Part shown: one piece after another, positions 1 through 8,652 of the stretch
Layout: each line of letters starts with the position of its first letter
Position numbering within the stretch: position 1 is the stretch's first letter
Source of the DNA: Granulicatella seriolae
Lineage (GTDB): Bacteria; Bacillota; Bacilli; Lactobacillales; Aerococcaceae
Direction of reading: 5' to 3'
DNA: 64,000 nt
NCBI RefSeq assembly: GCF_024543085.1
Contig: NZ_JANHNZ010000003.1
Location: 186,001-250,000 of the forward strand
Position numbers and translations under genes: made by a program
Notes under the pieces: model-generated
Seen by the model: only the letters and a program-made list of their open reading frames with translations
Databases searched by the model: none
What the model was told of the DNA's origin: nothing

Positions 1-616
1 AATGAAAGAAATGGAATTAGAGATTGCTGGGGATTATTTGGTCATGGCAGCAACATTGTTGGAAATTAAAGCTCGAACTTTGATTCCTAGACCAGTGGTT
101 GATGATGTGGATGGTGAGGAAGTAGAAGAGGATCCAAGAAAAGAATTAGTGGATCGATTATTGGAATACAAACAATTCCAAGCTAGTGCGAAAATCTTGG
201 AGGATTTATCCCTTAATAGAAGTTCTTTTTATTCAAAAGAAGCTAGCGATTTAAGTTTTATGCAACAGACAGTCCCTCTAAGAGAGGGAGAAGTCTCCAT
301 TGATGATTTGTGGAAGGCATTGCAAAAGATGGCTCTGAGAAACCAAGCTCGTCAACCTTTACGGGCAAACCTATATCATGAAGTCCACACCGTTCAAGAA
401 TTGATGGATAGTATCATTTATAAGATTGAGTCCAGTAAAGAAAAACAAATTAATTTTACGGATTGCTTTCCAGAATGGAATCGACATGCAATCGTTACCA
501 GTTTTTTAGCTATGCTTCAATTGGTTAGGCAGCATTCAATTTCTATTATTCAAAGTAATCCTTATCAAGAAATTCTTATCGTCAAAAACAAATCAATAAA
601 GGAAAAAAGTATATGA
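1..616 (+). CDS. scpA: Segregation and condensation protein A, 5' end missing
   Basis: ScpA is the kleisin subunit of the bacterial SMC condensin complex; it bridges the SMC heads and binds ScpB during chromosome segregation. The visible 204 residues begin within the conserved ScpA core (LEIAGDYLVMAATLLEIKA), normally about 70 residues into the protein, so the reading frame entered from upstream of the window. The C-terminal half ends in the usual small winged-helix region. The stop overlaps the scpB start by 4 bp (ATGA), indicating translational coupling. Identification is secure from the motif and the scpB neighbour; only the N-terminus is unseen. Confidence 0.93.
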   Translation, partial: MKEMELEIAGDYLVMAATLLEIKARTLIPRPVVDDVDGEEVEEDPRKELVDRLLEYKQFQASAKILEDLSLNRSSFYSKEASDLSFMQQTVPLREGEVSIDDLWKALQKMALRNQARQPLRANLYHEVHTVQELMDSIIYKIESSKEKQINFTDCFPEWNRHAIVTSFLAMLQLVRQHSISIIQSNPYQEILIVKNKSIKEKSI

Positions 617-1197
617 TTCAAGTGAATGAAGCTAGTATTCAAGCATTACTCTATGTAGCTGGAGATGAAGGTCTTTCTGTTGAACAGTTGAGTTATCTCT
701 TAGAAATTGATAAAGCTGCTGTGCGTCAATGGATGGACAAATTACAGGAACGCTTAGCCAGCGATGAAGATTCTGGTTTGCATATTCTATTGACAGCTAA
801 TGAGTATAAGTTAGTGACAAAAAATGACTATGAAGAACTAATCCGGCGTTACGCTATTTCACCTTATATGTCTCAAATCTCGCCAGCTGCTTTAGAGGTT
901 TTAGCTATTATTGCTTATAAACAGCCTATCACAAGAATGGAGATTGATGCTATTCGAGGTGTTCAAAGTAGTGGCTCTATTCAAAAGCTACAAATTAGAG
1001 ACTTGATTGAAGAAGCAGGTAGAGTAGAAAGCCCAGGTCGTCCAAAATTGTACAAAACATCTAAGTACTTCTTAGATTATATGGGTTTGGAATCTTTAGA
1101 ACAACTTCCTGAAATCAGTGACTTGTTTGACCTGAGTTCAGAAGAAACACAAGAGTTGTTTAAAGGATCTGAACTGGAAGCAAAAGAAAATGAATAA
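613..1197 (+). CDS. scpB: Segregation and condensation protein B
   Basis: ScpB is the winged-helix (kite) subunit of the SMC-ScpAB condensin. The 194-residue product has the family's usual length and carries the hallmark stretch ALEVLAIIAYKQPITRMEID (about residues 93-112), followed by GRPKLYKTSKYFLDYMGL in the second winged helix. The ATG overlaps the scpA stop by 4 bp, and rluB follows after about 70 bp, as in Bacillus. The acidic tail after residue 175 is variable in the family. Nothing is odd in the frame. Confidence 0.95.
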   Translation: MIQVNEASIQALLYVAGDEGLSVEQLSYLLEIDKAAVRQWMDKLQERLASDEDSGLHILLTANEYKLVTKNDYEELIRRYAISPYMSQISPAALEVLAIIAYKQPITRMEIDAIRGVQSSGSIQKLQIRDLIEEAGRVESPGRPKLYKTSKYFLDYMGLESLEQLPEISDLFDLSSEETQELFKGSELEAKENE

Positions 1198-1270
1198 TAA
1201 ATTTTACTGAAATTGAAAAAAGGGCTTGCAGAAAATGCTATTAAAAGTTTACAATTAGGAGGTCAGGTAT

Positions 1271-2005
1271 TTGGAGCGGTTACAAAAAGTTATGGCGCAT
1301 GCTGGAGTAGACTCTCGAAGAAAATGCGAAGAATTGATTAAACAAGGAAGGGTCACGGTTAACCAAGTCAAAGTTGTGGAACTAGGCTATAAAGTTAGTA
1401 AGCAAGATGTGATTGAAGTAGATGGTGTCCCTATCTATCAAGAAGAGCCTGTCTACTATCTTTTTTATAAGCCCAAAAATGTCTTATCTTCTGTATCCGA
1501 TGATCGTAGTCGACCAGTGGTGACAGATTATTTTCAATCTATAAAAACTAGACTATATCCAGTAGGACGTTTAGACTTTGATACAAGTGGACTATTACTA
1601 ATGACAAATGATGGCGAGTTTGCTAATTTGATGATGCACCCAAAACATCAGATAGATAAAACGTATATCGCTAAAGTTAAAGGAATACCGACACCAGCAT
1701 TGATGCGAAAACTAGAGCGTGGCATTGTTATTGATGGAAAGAAAACATCTCCAGCTGTCGCAAAAATTATGTCAGTCAATGAGGCGAAGCAGACGGGATT
1801 GGTGCAGCTAACCATACATGAAGGCTGGAATCATCAAGTCAAGAAAATGTTTGAAGCAGTTCAATTGCCTGTTCAAAAATTAAAAAGAGAGTCATTTGGC
1901 TTTCTAACGTTAGACCATTTACAATCGGGAGAATGGCGTATTTTAAAGGGTTACGAAGTTGAAAAATTAGTAAAAATAGCAAGTAATAATGGGAGGAAGA
2001 GCTAA
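1271..2005 (+). CDS. rluB: 23S rRNA pseudouridine synthase, RsuA/RluB family
   Basis: The product modifies uridine in ribosomal RNA. It begins with an S4 RNA-binding domain (MERLQKVMAHAGVDSRRKCE) and continues with the pseudouridine synthase domain; GRLDFDTSGLLLMTNDGE, near residue 100, holds the catalytic aspartate, and GWNHQVKKMFEAV lies in the C-terminal half. At 244 residues it matches RluB. The start is TTG at 1271, chosen because an AGGAGG ribosome binding site lies about 8 bp upstream and the S4 domain begins there. The next gene starts one base after the stop. RluB versus RsuA specificity is inferred from position next to scpB. Confidence 0.9.
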   Translation: MERLQKVMAHAGVDSRRKCEELIKQGRVTVNQVKVVELGYKVSKQDVIEVDGVPIYQEEPVYYLFYKPKNVLSSVSDDRSRPVVTDYFQSIKTRLYPVGRLDFDTSGLLLMTNDGEFANLMMHPKHQIDKTYIAKVKGIPTPALMRKLERGIVIDGKKTSPAVAKIMSVNEAKQTGLVQLTIHEGWNHQVKKMFEAVQLPVQKLKRESFGFLTLDHLQSGEWRILKGYEVEKLVKIASNNGRKS

Positions 2006-2725
2006 ATGTCTTTAGGAAAAGTATTAATTGTAGATGATGAAGAGCGCATTAGGCGATTGTTAAAACTCTATTTGGAAAAAGATGGATACGAGACCGAACA
2101 AACGGAGTCGGGTGAAGATGCCTTAGAAATGATATTAATGGGTAATTATGATTTGGTGCTTCTTGATGTCATGTTACCGGGTATTGACGGTATAGAAGTT
2201 GCTAGAATGGTTAGAGACTCTGATAAAAGAGACCTTCCAATCATTATGATTACAGCTAAGGGAGAGGAAAATGATCGCATCACAGGATTTTTAACTGGTG
2301 TAGATGATTATGTTGTCAAACCATTTAGCCCTAGAGAAGTTATGTTAAGAATTTCATCTCTTATGAACCGTGTAAATAAGCATAATTTCAGAGTTGAAGA
2401 AGGAAATATCAATCATGAAGTTTTACAAATCTTCCCAGATTCTAGACTGATCTTAGCCAATAGTATCCCAATCAGCTTGACACCAAAAGAATTTGACTTG
2501 CTTTATTATCTTGCTAAGTCGCCAGAACAGGTATTCAGCCGAGAAGAATTGCTAAAAGAAGTTTGGGGGTATGAATATTTTGGGGATCTACGGACCATTG
2601 ATACACATATCAAACGGTTGCGTGAAAAATTGCAAGTTGAATCTGAAGTGGCTGCACGTATGATTGTAACCGTCTGGGGGAAAGGATATCGCTTTTCACC
2701 ACATGAGATGAGCCGTAAAATATGA
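2006..2725 (+). CDS. resD: ResD/SrrA-like OmpR-family response regulator
   Basis: This cytoplasmic DNA-binding regulator has a receiver domain (residues 1-120) with the acidic pair DDEE at the N-terminus, the phospho-acceptor Asp54 in LLDVMLPGIDG and the switch lysine in VVKPFSP. A winged-helix OmpR/PhoB domain (about 135-235) ends in TVWGKGYRF. It follows rluB without a gap and overlaps the kinase gene by 4 bp. Position after rluB matches ResD/SrrA, which controls respiration and redox genes in Bacillus and Staphylococcus. The resABC genes that normally separate rluB from resD are absent, so the regulon here may differ. Confidence 0.85.
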   Translation: MSLGKVLIVDDEERIRRLLKLYLEKDGYETEQTESGEDALEMILMGNYDLVLLDVMLPGIDGIEVARMVRDSDKRDLPIIMITAKGEENDRITGFLTGVDDYVVKPFSPREVMLRISSLMNRVNKHNFRVEEGNINHEVLQIFPDSRLILANSIPISLTPKEFDLLYYLAKSPEQVFSREELLKEVWGYEYFGDLRTIDTHIKRLREKLQVESEVAARMIVTVWGKGYRFSPHEMSRKI

Positions 2726-4176
2726 AAAAATTAGATGCCATTGTTTTCCGAATCTGGATTATCAATGTAGCCGTCTCCGTTTTCTCACTGTTTATCATTA
2801 TTTCTGCATTTTATCAAACTGATACAAAAGGAATATATTTTATTATTCCTTTTATTTTGGTTATGATTGTCTATTATGTAGCTTTCTATGTAGTGTTAAA
2901 TCGCTGGCTAACGGACCCGATTAAAAAGATGACGGATATTGCTTTTCGTTTTTCTCAAAATGATTTTCAACACAAGGTTGTCTTTAGTTCACAAAATGAA
3001 TTCTTAGAACTAGGTTTGGCTATGAATAAGTTAGGCAAGTCTTTACAGATCAATCGAATTGGTAACCATGAGAAACAAGAAATGTTAGGACATATCTTGG
3101 AAAACTTACCTACAGCCATTGCTTTTATTAGTCAAGATTTTTCAGTGCTATTTCAAAATAGTAATGGAGTTGACTTTTTACGCTTGTGGGGGAACCAATC
3201 TCTAGTAGATTACCAAGTTAACTTACCTATTGAATTAGAAAAAAGAATTACGCATATTTTTCAAACACAACAGACAACTTTTTTCAAGCTACAGTTGGAA
3301 CAAAAGAACTTTTCTGTTACCATGATTCCCTTGTTTCACGAAGATCAACAAAAGGTTAGAGGGATTTTTCTAATTGCAAATGAGATTACGGAGCAAGATA
3401 GGTTAGAAAAATTAAGAACAGATTTTATTTCCAATGTTTCTCATGATTTGCGGACGCCTTTGGTCATGGTAAAAGGCTATAGTGAAGCTATTCTTGATGA
3501 TGTGGCTGCCACGCTAGAAGAAAAAAATGAGATGGCTAGAATTATCAACGATGAAGCAACAGAAATGGCTAAATTAGTAAACTCATTGTTGGAGCTATCC
3601 AAAATGCAAAGTGGTATTTTATCGGTTAAATTGAAAGAAGTTTCCACCAAAGAATTTTTTGATCATTTGGTCAATCGTTTTAAGGGTATTCTTCAACATG
3701 AAAGCTTTAGCATTACAATCGATATTGCTCCTAAATCTGATACCATTTTTATTGATGAAGAAAAACTACATCAAGCCTTGTTCAATTTGATTGATAATGC
3801 TATTCGTTATGTCACTATTAATGGCAAACCAACAAAAGAAATAACCATCACCGTAAAAAATGACTTTGAGATTGAACATACATCAATTGTCATTTCCGAT
3901 AATGGTAATGGAATTCGTGAGCAAGATTTGCCATTTATATTTGAGCGGTTCTATAAGAGTGATAAGTCAAGGGAATTAGATAAGTCTGCTGGTTCTGGTA
4001 TTGGCCTTTCTATTGTAAAGAGTGTGATTGATCAACATAAGGGTACGATTGATGTCCATTCAGTCATAGGGCAGGGAACGCAGTTTTTTATCAAACTACC
4101 AATTGTTTCTTACCTAAGCCATGAAGATGATCTATTCGAAAAAGATGCTGAATCATCCTCTTTTGAATTGCTATGA
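2722..4176 (+). CDS. resE: ResE/SrrB-like sensor histidine kinase with minimal external loop
   Basis: This membrane sensor kinase is the partner of the preceding regulator. Two transmembrane helices lie at about residues 9-29 and 37-59, separated by only some 8-10 residues. A HAMP segment, a cytoplasmic PAS-like region (about 120-220), a HisKA domain with predicted phospho-acceptor His241 in SNVSHDLRTP, and an ATPase domain (NLIDNAIRYV, DNGNGI, GSGIGLSIV) follow. At 484 residues it is shorter than Bacillus ResE because the extracytoplasmic sensor domain is missing, so the signal is probably read in the membrane or by the PAS domain. It overlaps the regulator gene by 4 bp. The ligand is unknown. 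Confidence 0.85.
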   Translation: MKKLDAIVFRIWIINVAVSVFSLFIIISAFYQTDTKGIYFIIPFILVMIVYYVAFYVVLNRWLTDPIKKMTDIAFRFSQNDFQHKVVFSSQNEFLELGLAMNKLGKSLQINRIGNHEKQEMLGHILENLPTAIAFISQDFSVLFQNSNGVDFLRLWGNQSLVDYQVNLPIELEKRITHIFQTQQTTFFKLQLEQKNFSVTMIPLFHEDQQKVRGIFLIANEITEQDRLEKLRTDFISNVSHDLRTPLVMVKGYSEAILDDVAATLEEKNEMARIINDEATEMAKLVNSLLELSKMQSGILSVKLKEVSTKEFFDHLVNRFKGILQHESFSITIDIAPKSDTIFIDEEKLHQALFNLIDNAIRYVTINGKPTKEITITVKNDFEIEHTSIVISDNGNGIREQDLPFIFERFYKSDKSRELDKSAGSGIGLSIVKSVIDQHKGTIDVHSVIGQGTQFFIKLPIVSYLSHEDDLFEKDAESSSFELL

Positions 4177-4226
4177 GTCAACCAACTATCTGATAAAAAA
4201 TCCATCTAGGTCATTTTCTAAAAAGA

Positions 4227-4496
4227 TTAGACCAGTGTGTCTTTATCAAATGGTTGGTTACTTCTTTTAATAGCACCTGTAGGACAAGAACGGTAGGCAG
4301 ATTTGAAAGCTTCGATGTCTTGGCTTTTAATCGGCAGTGTGCCTGTATTCTTATCTGAAAATACATAAGCTAGTCCATCTTCTGTGTATTTAAATATATT
4401 TTTGGCTCGTAGCTCACAGAGTCCACAGGCGATACATTCTGGACATTCTACATAAGTATAAAGCGATTGATGTGAATTGGAAGGGGATTGTGTCAT
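4227..4496 (-). CDS. fer: Small [4Fe-4S] ferredoxin
   Basis: This is an 89-residue cytoplasmic electron carrier. The motif ECIACGLC supplies three cysteines in C-x2-C-x2-C spacing, and a fourth lies in SCPTGAI near residue 72, giving one [4Fe-4S] cluster as in Bacillus Fer. It lies between resE and ypbB on the minus strand, as in Bacillus. The ATG shares a CATG with the divergent ypbB start, and its AAGGAG ribosome binding site (complement of about 4509-4514) lies inside ypbB coding sequence. The N-terminal 15 residues before the cluster are longer and more polar than usual, so a later start is possible, although no better codon is visible. Confidence 0.88.
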   Translation of the reverse strand: MTQSPSNSHQSLYTYVECPECIACGLCELRAKNIFKYTEDGLAYVFSDKNTGTLPIKSQDIEAFKSAYRSCPTGAIKRSNQPFDKDTLV

Positions 4497-5622
4497 GAGT
4501 GAATCAGGCTCCTTGTTGGAATTTTCTATATGGGAATCTAGTCATCAAGTCTTGAATTTAAGGACTTCAAGTCTATTCCATCTCTTAAAAGGGAAGCGAA
4601 CGACCTCAGTCTTATTTTTTGCACTGAAACACCATCTAGAAAAATATTTTGCTTGCCTACCTGAGCTAGAGAAAGATAAGTTTGAAAATATCATATCACA
4701 AATGACTTCTTTGGGCTATCTTGACGTCAAAGAGGGGAAACTGTATGCAAAGAAACAGCCAGCTCTAACAGAGGACTTATCTATTTTTTCTTATAAGTAC
4801 TTGAATGGGCTCTCTTTAATGAACAATGAGTCTTTAGCTCTGATCAAGGAAGCAACGATTTTACTAGTTCAAATTGTAAGCCAGACATCCTTCCAAGAAA
4901 AGAAATTTAGTCCTACGACTAACAATAGCTGGGTTCAACAATTGTGCAAATCATGGTTAGCAAGTAGGCGTAAAAAAGATAAGGTGACGTTTGAACAGCT
5001 ATGCAGAGAAATTGCTAAAGAATTATGGGGTTTTCTAGATGAAGAAGAGCCAGTATTTAATGTTCTTTTTTTAAGTTATTTTACCGGATTTCAAGTTGCT
5101 CCCGCTACTAGAGAACAACGAATGTTGATGCTGAATGAACAGGGGATGCAAGATGAAAACTATATTGATAGAATTTCTTGGGTCTATTTCATTCAAGAAA
5201 TGATTGATCAAAAAGACATCTATCCTCTTTTTTTCTCTTTTTTAACCTTTCTTATTCAAAGACAGGGTCTAAGTTCTAGAAGTAGTCAGGAGAGCTATTT
5301 AGCCTTTTTACATGGTAGTCCAATCTCAAGAATTGCCAAATCTAGGTATTTGAAAGAGAGTACGGTTAACGATCATCTTATTGAGCTTGCATTAATCTAT
5401 CCAGCAACAGTCGCTAGACGAATCTTATTTCTTGGTCAACCAGCTGAAAATAACAAACTTATACAAGCAGGCTTAGATATTATCAGTCGAGAACCGAATA
5501 CGTCATTTGATGACTTTGAAAAAGATTTACCTCTTGATTCACTTCGATTACCTAATTTTTTAGTCTATCGTTTAAGTCAAATTATTTGTATTAAAGAAGA
5601 GAGGGAGAGGGTCTCTTGTTAG
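4495..5622 (+). CDS. ypbB: YpbB-like helix-turn-helix protein, partner of the RecQ helicase gene
   Basis: The protein is about 375 residues with no transmembrane segment. A helix-turn-helix-like stretch (ISRIAKSRYLKESTVNDHL) lies near residue 280, the position seen in Bacillus YpbB. Function is not established in the family; the conserved pairing with recS/recQ suggests a role with the helicase. ATG 4495 is preferred over the in-frame TTG 18 bp upstream because AAGGGG at 4481-4486 is well placed for it. The 3' end overlaps recQ by 7 bp, so the pair is coupled. The start codon overlaps the fer start on the other strand. Confidence 0.8.
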   Translation: MSESGSLLEFSIWESSHQVLNLRTSSLFHLLKGKRTTSVLFFALKHHLEKYFACLPELEKDKFENIISQMTSLGYLDVKEGKLYAKKQPALTEDLSIFSYKYLNGLSLMNNESLALIKEATILLVQIVSQTSFQEKKFSPTTNNSWVQQLCKSWLASRRKKDKVTFEQLCREIAKELWGFLDEEEPVFNVLFLSYFTGFQVAPATREQRMLMLNEQGMQDENYIDRISWVYFIQEMIDQKDIYPLFFSFLTFLIQRQGLSSRSSQESYLAFLHGSPISRIAKSRYLKESTVNDHLIELALIYPATVARRILFLGQPAENNKLIQAGLDIISREPNTSFDDFEKDLPLDSLRLPNFLVYRLSQIICIKEERERVSC

Positions 5623-7079
5623 ATGTAGAATTTTTACAAAAAAGATTTGGTTTTTCTTCTTTTCGCAACGATCAAGATATAATTCTAGAAAACTTATTTA
5701 TGTCCAGAAATTCCTTAGCCATTTTACCGACTGGCGGTGGGAAATCTTTGATCTACCTTTATTTTGGAGAGTATAGCCATAAGAGAGTGGTTATTGTTTC
5801 GCCTTTGCTGTCTTTAATGCAGGACCAAATCCATCAATTGCAAAAGCTTGGTATTCGTAATGCCATAGCTATTAATTCCCAGCTGACCTTAAGAGAAAAG
5901 GATTTTATATTTTCTAACCTTGAAAAATACCAATACTTATTTTTTTCTCCTGAGATGCTCTATCAAGACAAAGTCATCCAACAATTAAAGAGATTGGAGA
6001 TTGGCTTATTTGTTATAGACGAGGCACATTGTATTTCTCAATGGGGCTATGACTTTAGACCAGAATATTCTAAATTAGGAATTGTTCGAAAAAATCTCAA
6101 CAATCCTTTAAGCTTGGCCTTAACTGCTACCGCAAAAAAGGAAGTAGTTATTGATATTTGTCATTCTTTAAACTTGTCGCTTGAGGAAATGTTTATTCAT
6201 CAATCTCCTAGACAAGATAGTCAGCAATATATAGAATTAATTTCTTGTAAGCAGGAGGACAAGCCAGGTGCTTTATTGGAATTGATTAAAAAAGTTTCTT
6301 TTCCAAGTGTCATCTTTTTTCCAAGTATTCGACTACTAGAAGAAACCAAATTATTCTTACAAGAAAAGGGCTATCAAGTTGACTCCTACCACTCTAAACG
6401 TAACACTAGTGATAGGCAGGCTATTCAACAGCAATTTTTACTTGATGAGATTGATATTATTTGTGCTACTAGTGCATTTGGTATGGGCATTAATAAAGAT
6501 AACATTAGGAGCATTATTCATTACCGCTTGCCATCAAACTTAGAAGATTATGTACAACAAATTGGCAGGGCTGGACGAGATGGAGAAAAGAGCCAGGCCA
6601 TCAGTTTGGTTGATTCAGAAGATGTAGTAACGATGAGACAGATGTTATCTTATGAGTTTAATCCTGAAAGATTAGGGCAACTCTATCAGTCTGGTAAAAA
6701 ATCTTGGGATCAGGATAGTTCTCTTAGCTCCACACAGAAAGTTTTATTGAACTTGGCAGCAGAGAAAAATTTACCACATCAAGAAGCCAACCAATTCTTC
6801 GAACGGCACTACCAAAATAAAATCAACCAAATTGGTTTTGTTGAAACTTTTGCTTTCGAAAATAGCTGTTACCATGGACAAATAGAAAAATACTTTTCAA
6901 CGATATCTATAGGTGTGGCTAGGCCATGTCAATCTTGTAGCATCTGTTTGAGTCGTCATATACTAGAAGAGCCAGATTTAATTCGCACAGAATGTTCAAA
7001 AAATAAGGATTTGAAAGATAATCTTTTTGACTGGAAAGAAAAGTTTAAACGATTAATTAATTTTTCAGATTTTGCATAG
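5616..7079 (+). CDS. recS: RecQ-family ATP-dependent DNA helicase, short RecS type
   Basis: This is a superfamily 2 DNA helicase. Walker A appears as LPTGGGKSL (residues 38-46), the DEAH box as VIDEAHCISQWGYDFR, motif III as LALTATA and motif VI as QQIGRAGRDG. A C-terminal cysteine cluster (PCQSCSICL) matches the RecQ zinc-binding domain, and no HRDC domain follows, so the 487 residues fit the short RecS form found beside ypbB in Bacillus. Start is TTG 5616, with a purine-rich ribosome binding site in the ypbB end. RecS-type helicases act in recombination repair; a direct role here is inferred. Confidence 0.88.
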   Translation: MLDVEFLQKRFGFSSFRNDQDIILENLFMSRNSLAILPTGGGKSLIYLYFGEYSHKRVVIVSPLLSLMQDQIHQLQKLGIRNAIAINSQLTLREKDFIFSNLEKYQYLFFSPEMLYQDKVIQQLKRLEIGLFVIDEAHCISQWGYDFRPEYSKLGIVRKNLNNPLSLALTATAKKEVVIDICHSLNLSLEEMFIHQSPRQDSQQYIELISCKQEDKPGALLELIKKVSFPSVIFFPSIRLLEETKLFLQEKGYQVDSYHSKRNTSDRQAIQQQFLLDEIDIICATSAFGMGINKDNIRSIIHYRLPSNLEDYVQQIGRAGRDGEKSQAISLVDSEDVVTMRQMLSYEFNPERLGQLYQSGKKSWDQDSSLSSTQKVLLNLAAEKNLPHQEANQFFERHYQNKINQIGFVETFAFENSCYHGQIEKYFSTISIGVARPCQSCSICLSRHILEEPDLIRTECSKNKDLKDNLFDWKEKFKRLINFSDFA

Positions 7080-7095
7080 TTTTTTTTATTAAATG

Positions 7096-7104
7096 TGCTA
7101 CAAT
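7096..7104 (+). promoter_or_regulatory. Extended -10 promoter for the LysM protein gene
   Basis: TGCTACAAT is an extended -10 element. No good -35 is present at normal spacing. The predicted start lies about 110 bp upstream of the LysM gene. Confidence 0.45.
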
Positions 7105-7220
7105 AGTAGGGACATAATGATAAAGACATAATCTTGAAATACTTTAGCAATAATCATGCCTTCAAGTATAAATGAAGTAGGTTCGCTAAAGCTTAAGATT
7201 CTCTTGTAGGAGGAAATAAT

Positions 7221-7847
7221 ATGAGCGATAAATTTGACGATAACAACCAAAATGATACTAACCAAAATGATACTAATAGCGACCAACCTTGGTCTCACAA
7301 ATTTGGAGAAGATGAAAATTATAACAACAGACAATTTTCAAGAACAGCAAGGAATACTAAAGGGCAATCCGTTACTCCTTTAACTAGAGTTCTTTTAGTA
7401 GTATTCTTATCGATTGTTATTTTTCCAATTATTTTCTTTACTTGGTTTTGGACTAGCGCTAATACAACTCCAACACCAAAAACAGCAGAGCAAGTCATGA
7501 GTTCAAAAGCTTCTTCTGAAATTGACTCATCTTCTGTTGCTTCAAGTAGTGCATCAAGTTCTGAAACTACATCCATTTCTATTCGTGAATCAAGTGCGAG
7601 TAGTGCAGTGGTTTCAAGTAGTAGTGTCGTGGAATCTTCAAGTGTAGTTGAGTCTTCTTCTGTAGCGCCACCAGTGGAAAGTTCTTCAACCCCAAGTGGC
7701 AATTACACAACCTATACTGTAAAAGCGAATGATAACTTGTATCGTATTGCCATCAATCATGGCATGGATTTAGAAACGTTAAAACAAATTAACGGACTAA
7801 CGTCAGATGAGATTTTTGTAGGTATGGAATTAAAAGTAAGTCAATAA
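7221..7847 (+). CDS. Membrane-anchored LysM-domain protein (YpbE-like)
   Basis: The protein has a polar N-terminal cytoplasmic segment, one transmembrane helix (about residues 58-80), a long serine-rich linker (about 90-158) and one C-terminal LysM domain (YTVKANDNLYRIAINHGMDL...), which binds peptidoglycan. This topology places the LysM domain in the wall. It follows recS as ypbE does in Bacillus. The ATG has a GGAGG ribosome binding site. The first 25 residues contain a tandem NQNDT repeat from a 15-bp DNA duplication. No catalytic domain is present, so it is probably a wall-binding or sensing protein; its exact role is unknown. Confidence 0.82.
   Translation: MSDKFDDNNQNDTNQNDTNSDQPWSHKFGEDENYNNRQFSRTARNTKGQSVTPLTRVLLVVFLSIVIFPIIFFTWFWTSANTTPTPKTAEQVMSSKASSEIDSSSVASSSASSSETTSISIRESSASSAVVSSSSVVESSSVVESSSVAPPVESSSTPSGNYTTYTVKANDNLYRIAINHGMDLETLKQINGLTSDEIFVGMELKVSQ
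7246..7275 (+). repeat. 15-bp tandem duplication inside the LysM gene
   Basis: ACCAAAATGATACTA occurs twice head to tail, encoding a repeated Asn/Gln/Asp/Thr pentapeptide in the cytoplasmic tail. It keeps the frame. Confidence 0.9.
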
Positions 7848-7868
7848 TGGACTAATCCCAACTAGAAT

Positions 7869-7946
7869 AAACAATATATGCAAAACTTTTATGACTTTCT
7901 CGTTTAGAAAGCCATTTGGACCTTTTGTATATATTGTTTTTTTATG
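7869..7946 (+). terminator. Branched terminator after the LysM gene
   Basis: A 17-bp outer stem (7869-7885 with 7923-7939, one G-U pair) encloses a small CTTTC/GAAAG hairpin and is followed by a T-run. The arrangement recalls the large repeat family of this window, but the core sequence is different. Confidence 0.75.
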
Positions 7947-7989
7947 AGACTGAATGATTTAAAGAACTAAAAATACTTTGAGGTGAATT

Positions 7990-8652
7990 ATGCAAATTGC
8001 AATTGATGGACCATCTTCTTCAGGAAAAAGCACTATAGCCAAACGATTAGCTCAGAAATACCATTTTACATATCTAGATACAGGGGCAATGTATCGAGTG
8101 ATTACTTTATATGCCTTGGAACATAAGATTGATATTAATGATCAAGAAAGTCTTTCCCTAGCTTTAGAAAATATCAAGATTAGTTTTCAAACAGGATCTA
8201 AGGGACAATCTGTCTTCTTAAATGACAAAGATGTTACCAATAAGATTCGCAACAACGAAGTAACCAACGCTGTTTCAGCTGTTTCAGCTCACAAATATAT
8301 TCGTCAAGAAATGGTTAGGCGACAAAGAGAGATTGCTGAACAGGAGTCAATTATTATGGATGGTAGAGATATTGGTACAGTAGTTTTACCAAATGCCGAT
8401 ATCAAAATCTTTTTAATCGCTTCTGCAGAAGTTAGAGCGAAAAGACGTTACAAGGAAAATCTTGATAAGCATATTGAAAGTAGTTATGAACAAATTTTGG
8501 AAGACTTAAAACGTCGTGATTACTTAGATTCTACGAGGACAGAATCTCCATTGAAAAAAGCAGATGATGCTATAGAATTGGATTCCAGTTATTTAACGAT
8601 TGAAGAAGTGGTAGATAAAATTTCTAATCTTATTGAAGAGGTGATGGAGTGA
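7990..8652 (+). CDS. cmk: Cytidylate kinase
   Basis: CMP/dCMP kinase makes CDP and dCDP from ATP in pyrimidine salvage and RNA turnover. The P-loop GPSSSGKST is at residues 7-15; YLDTGAMYR, the MDGRDIGTVVLP stretch and RAKRRY lid residues follow. Length (220 residues) is typical. The ATG is preceded by a TGAGGTGA ribosome binding site. Its stop overlaps the next start by 4 bp. In Bacillus cmk lies in the same place between ypbE and the S1-type gene. Confidence 0.95.
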   Translation: MQIAIDGPSSSGKSTIAKRLAQKYHFTYLDTGAMYRVITLYALEHKIDINDQESLSLALENIKISFQTGSKGQSVFLNDKDVTNKIRNNEVTNAVSAVSAHKYIRQEMVRRQREIAEQESIIMDGRDIGTVVLPNADIKIFLIASAEVRAKRRYKENLDKHIESSYEQILEDLKRRDYLDSTRTESPLKKADDAIELDSSYLTIEEVVDKISNLIEEVME

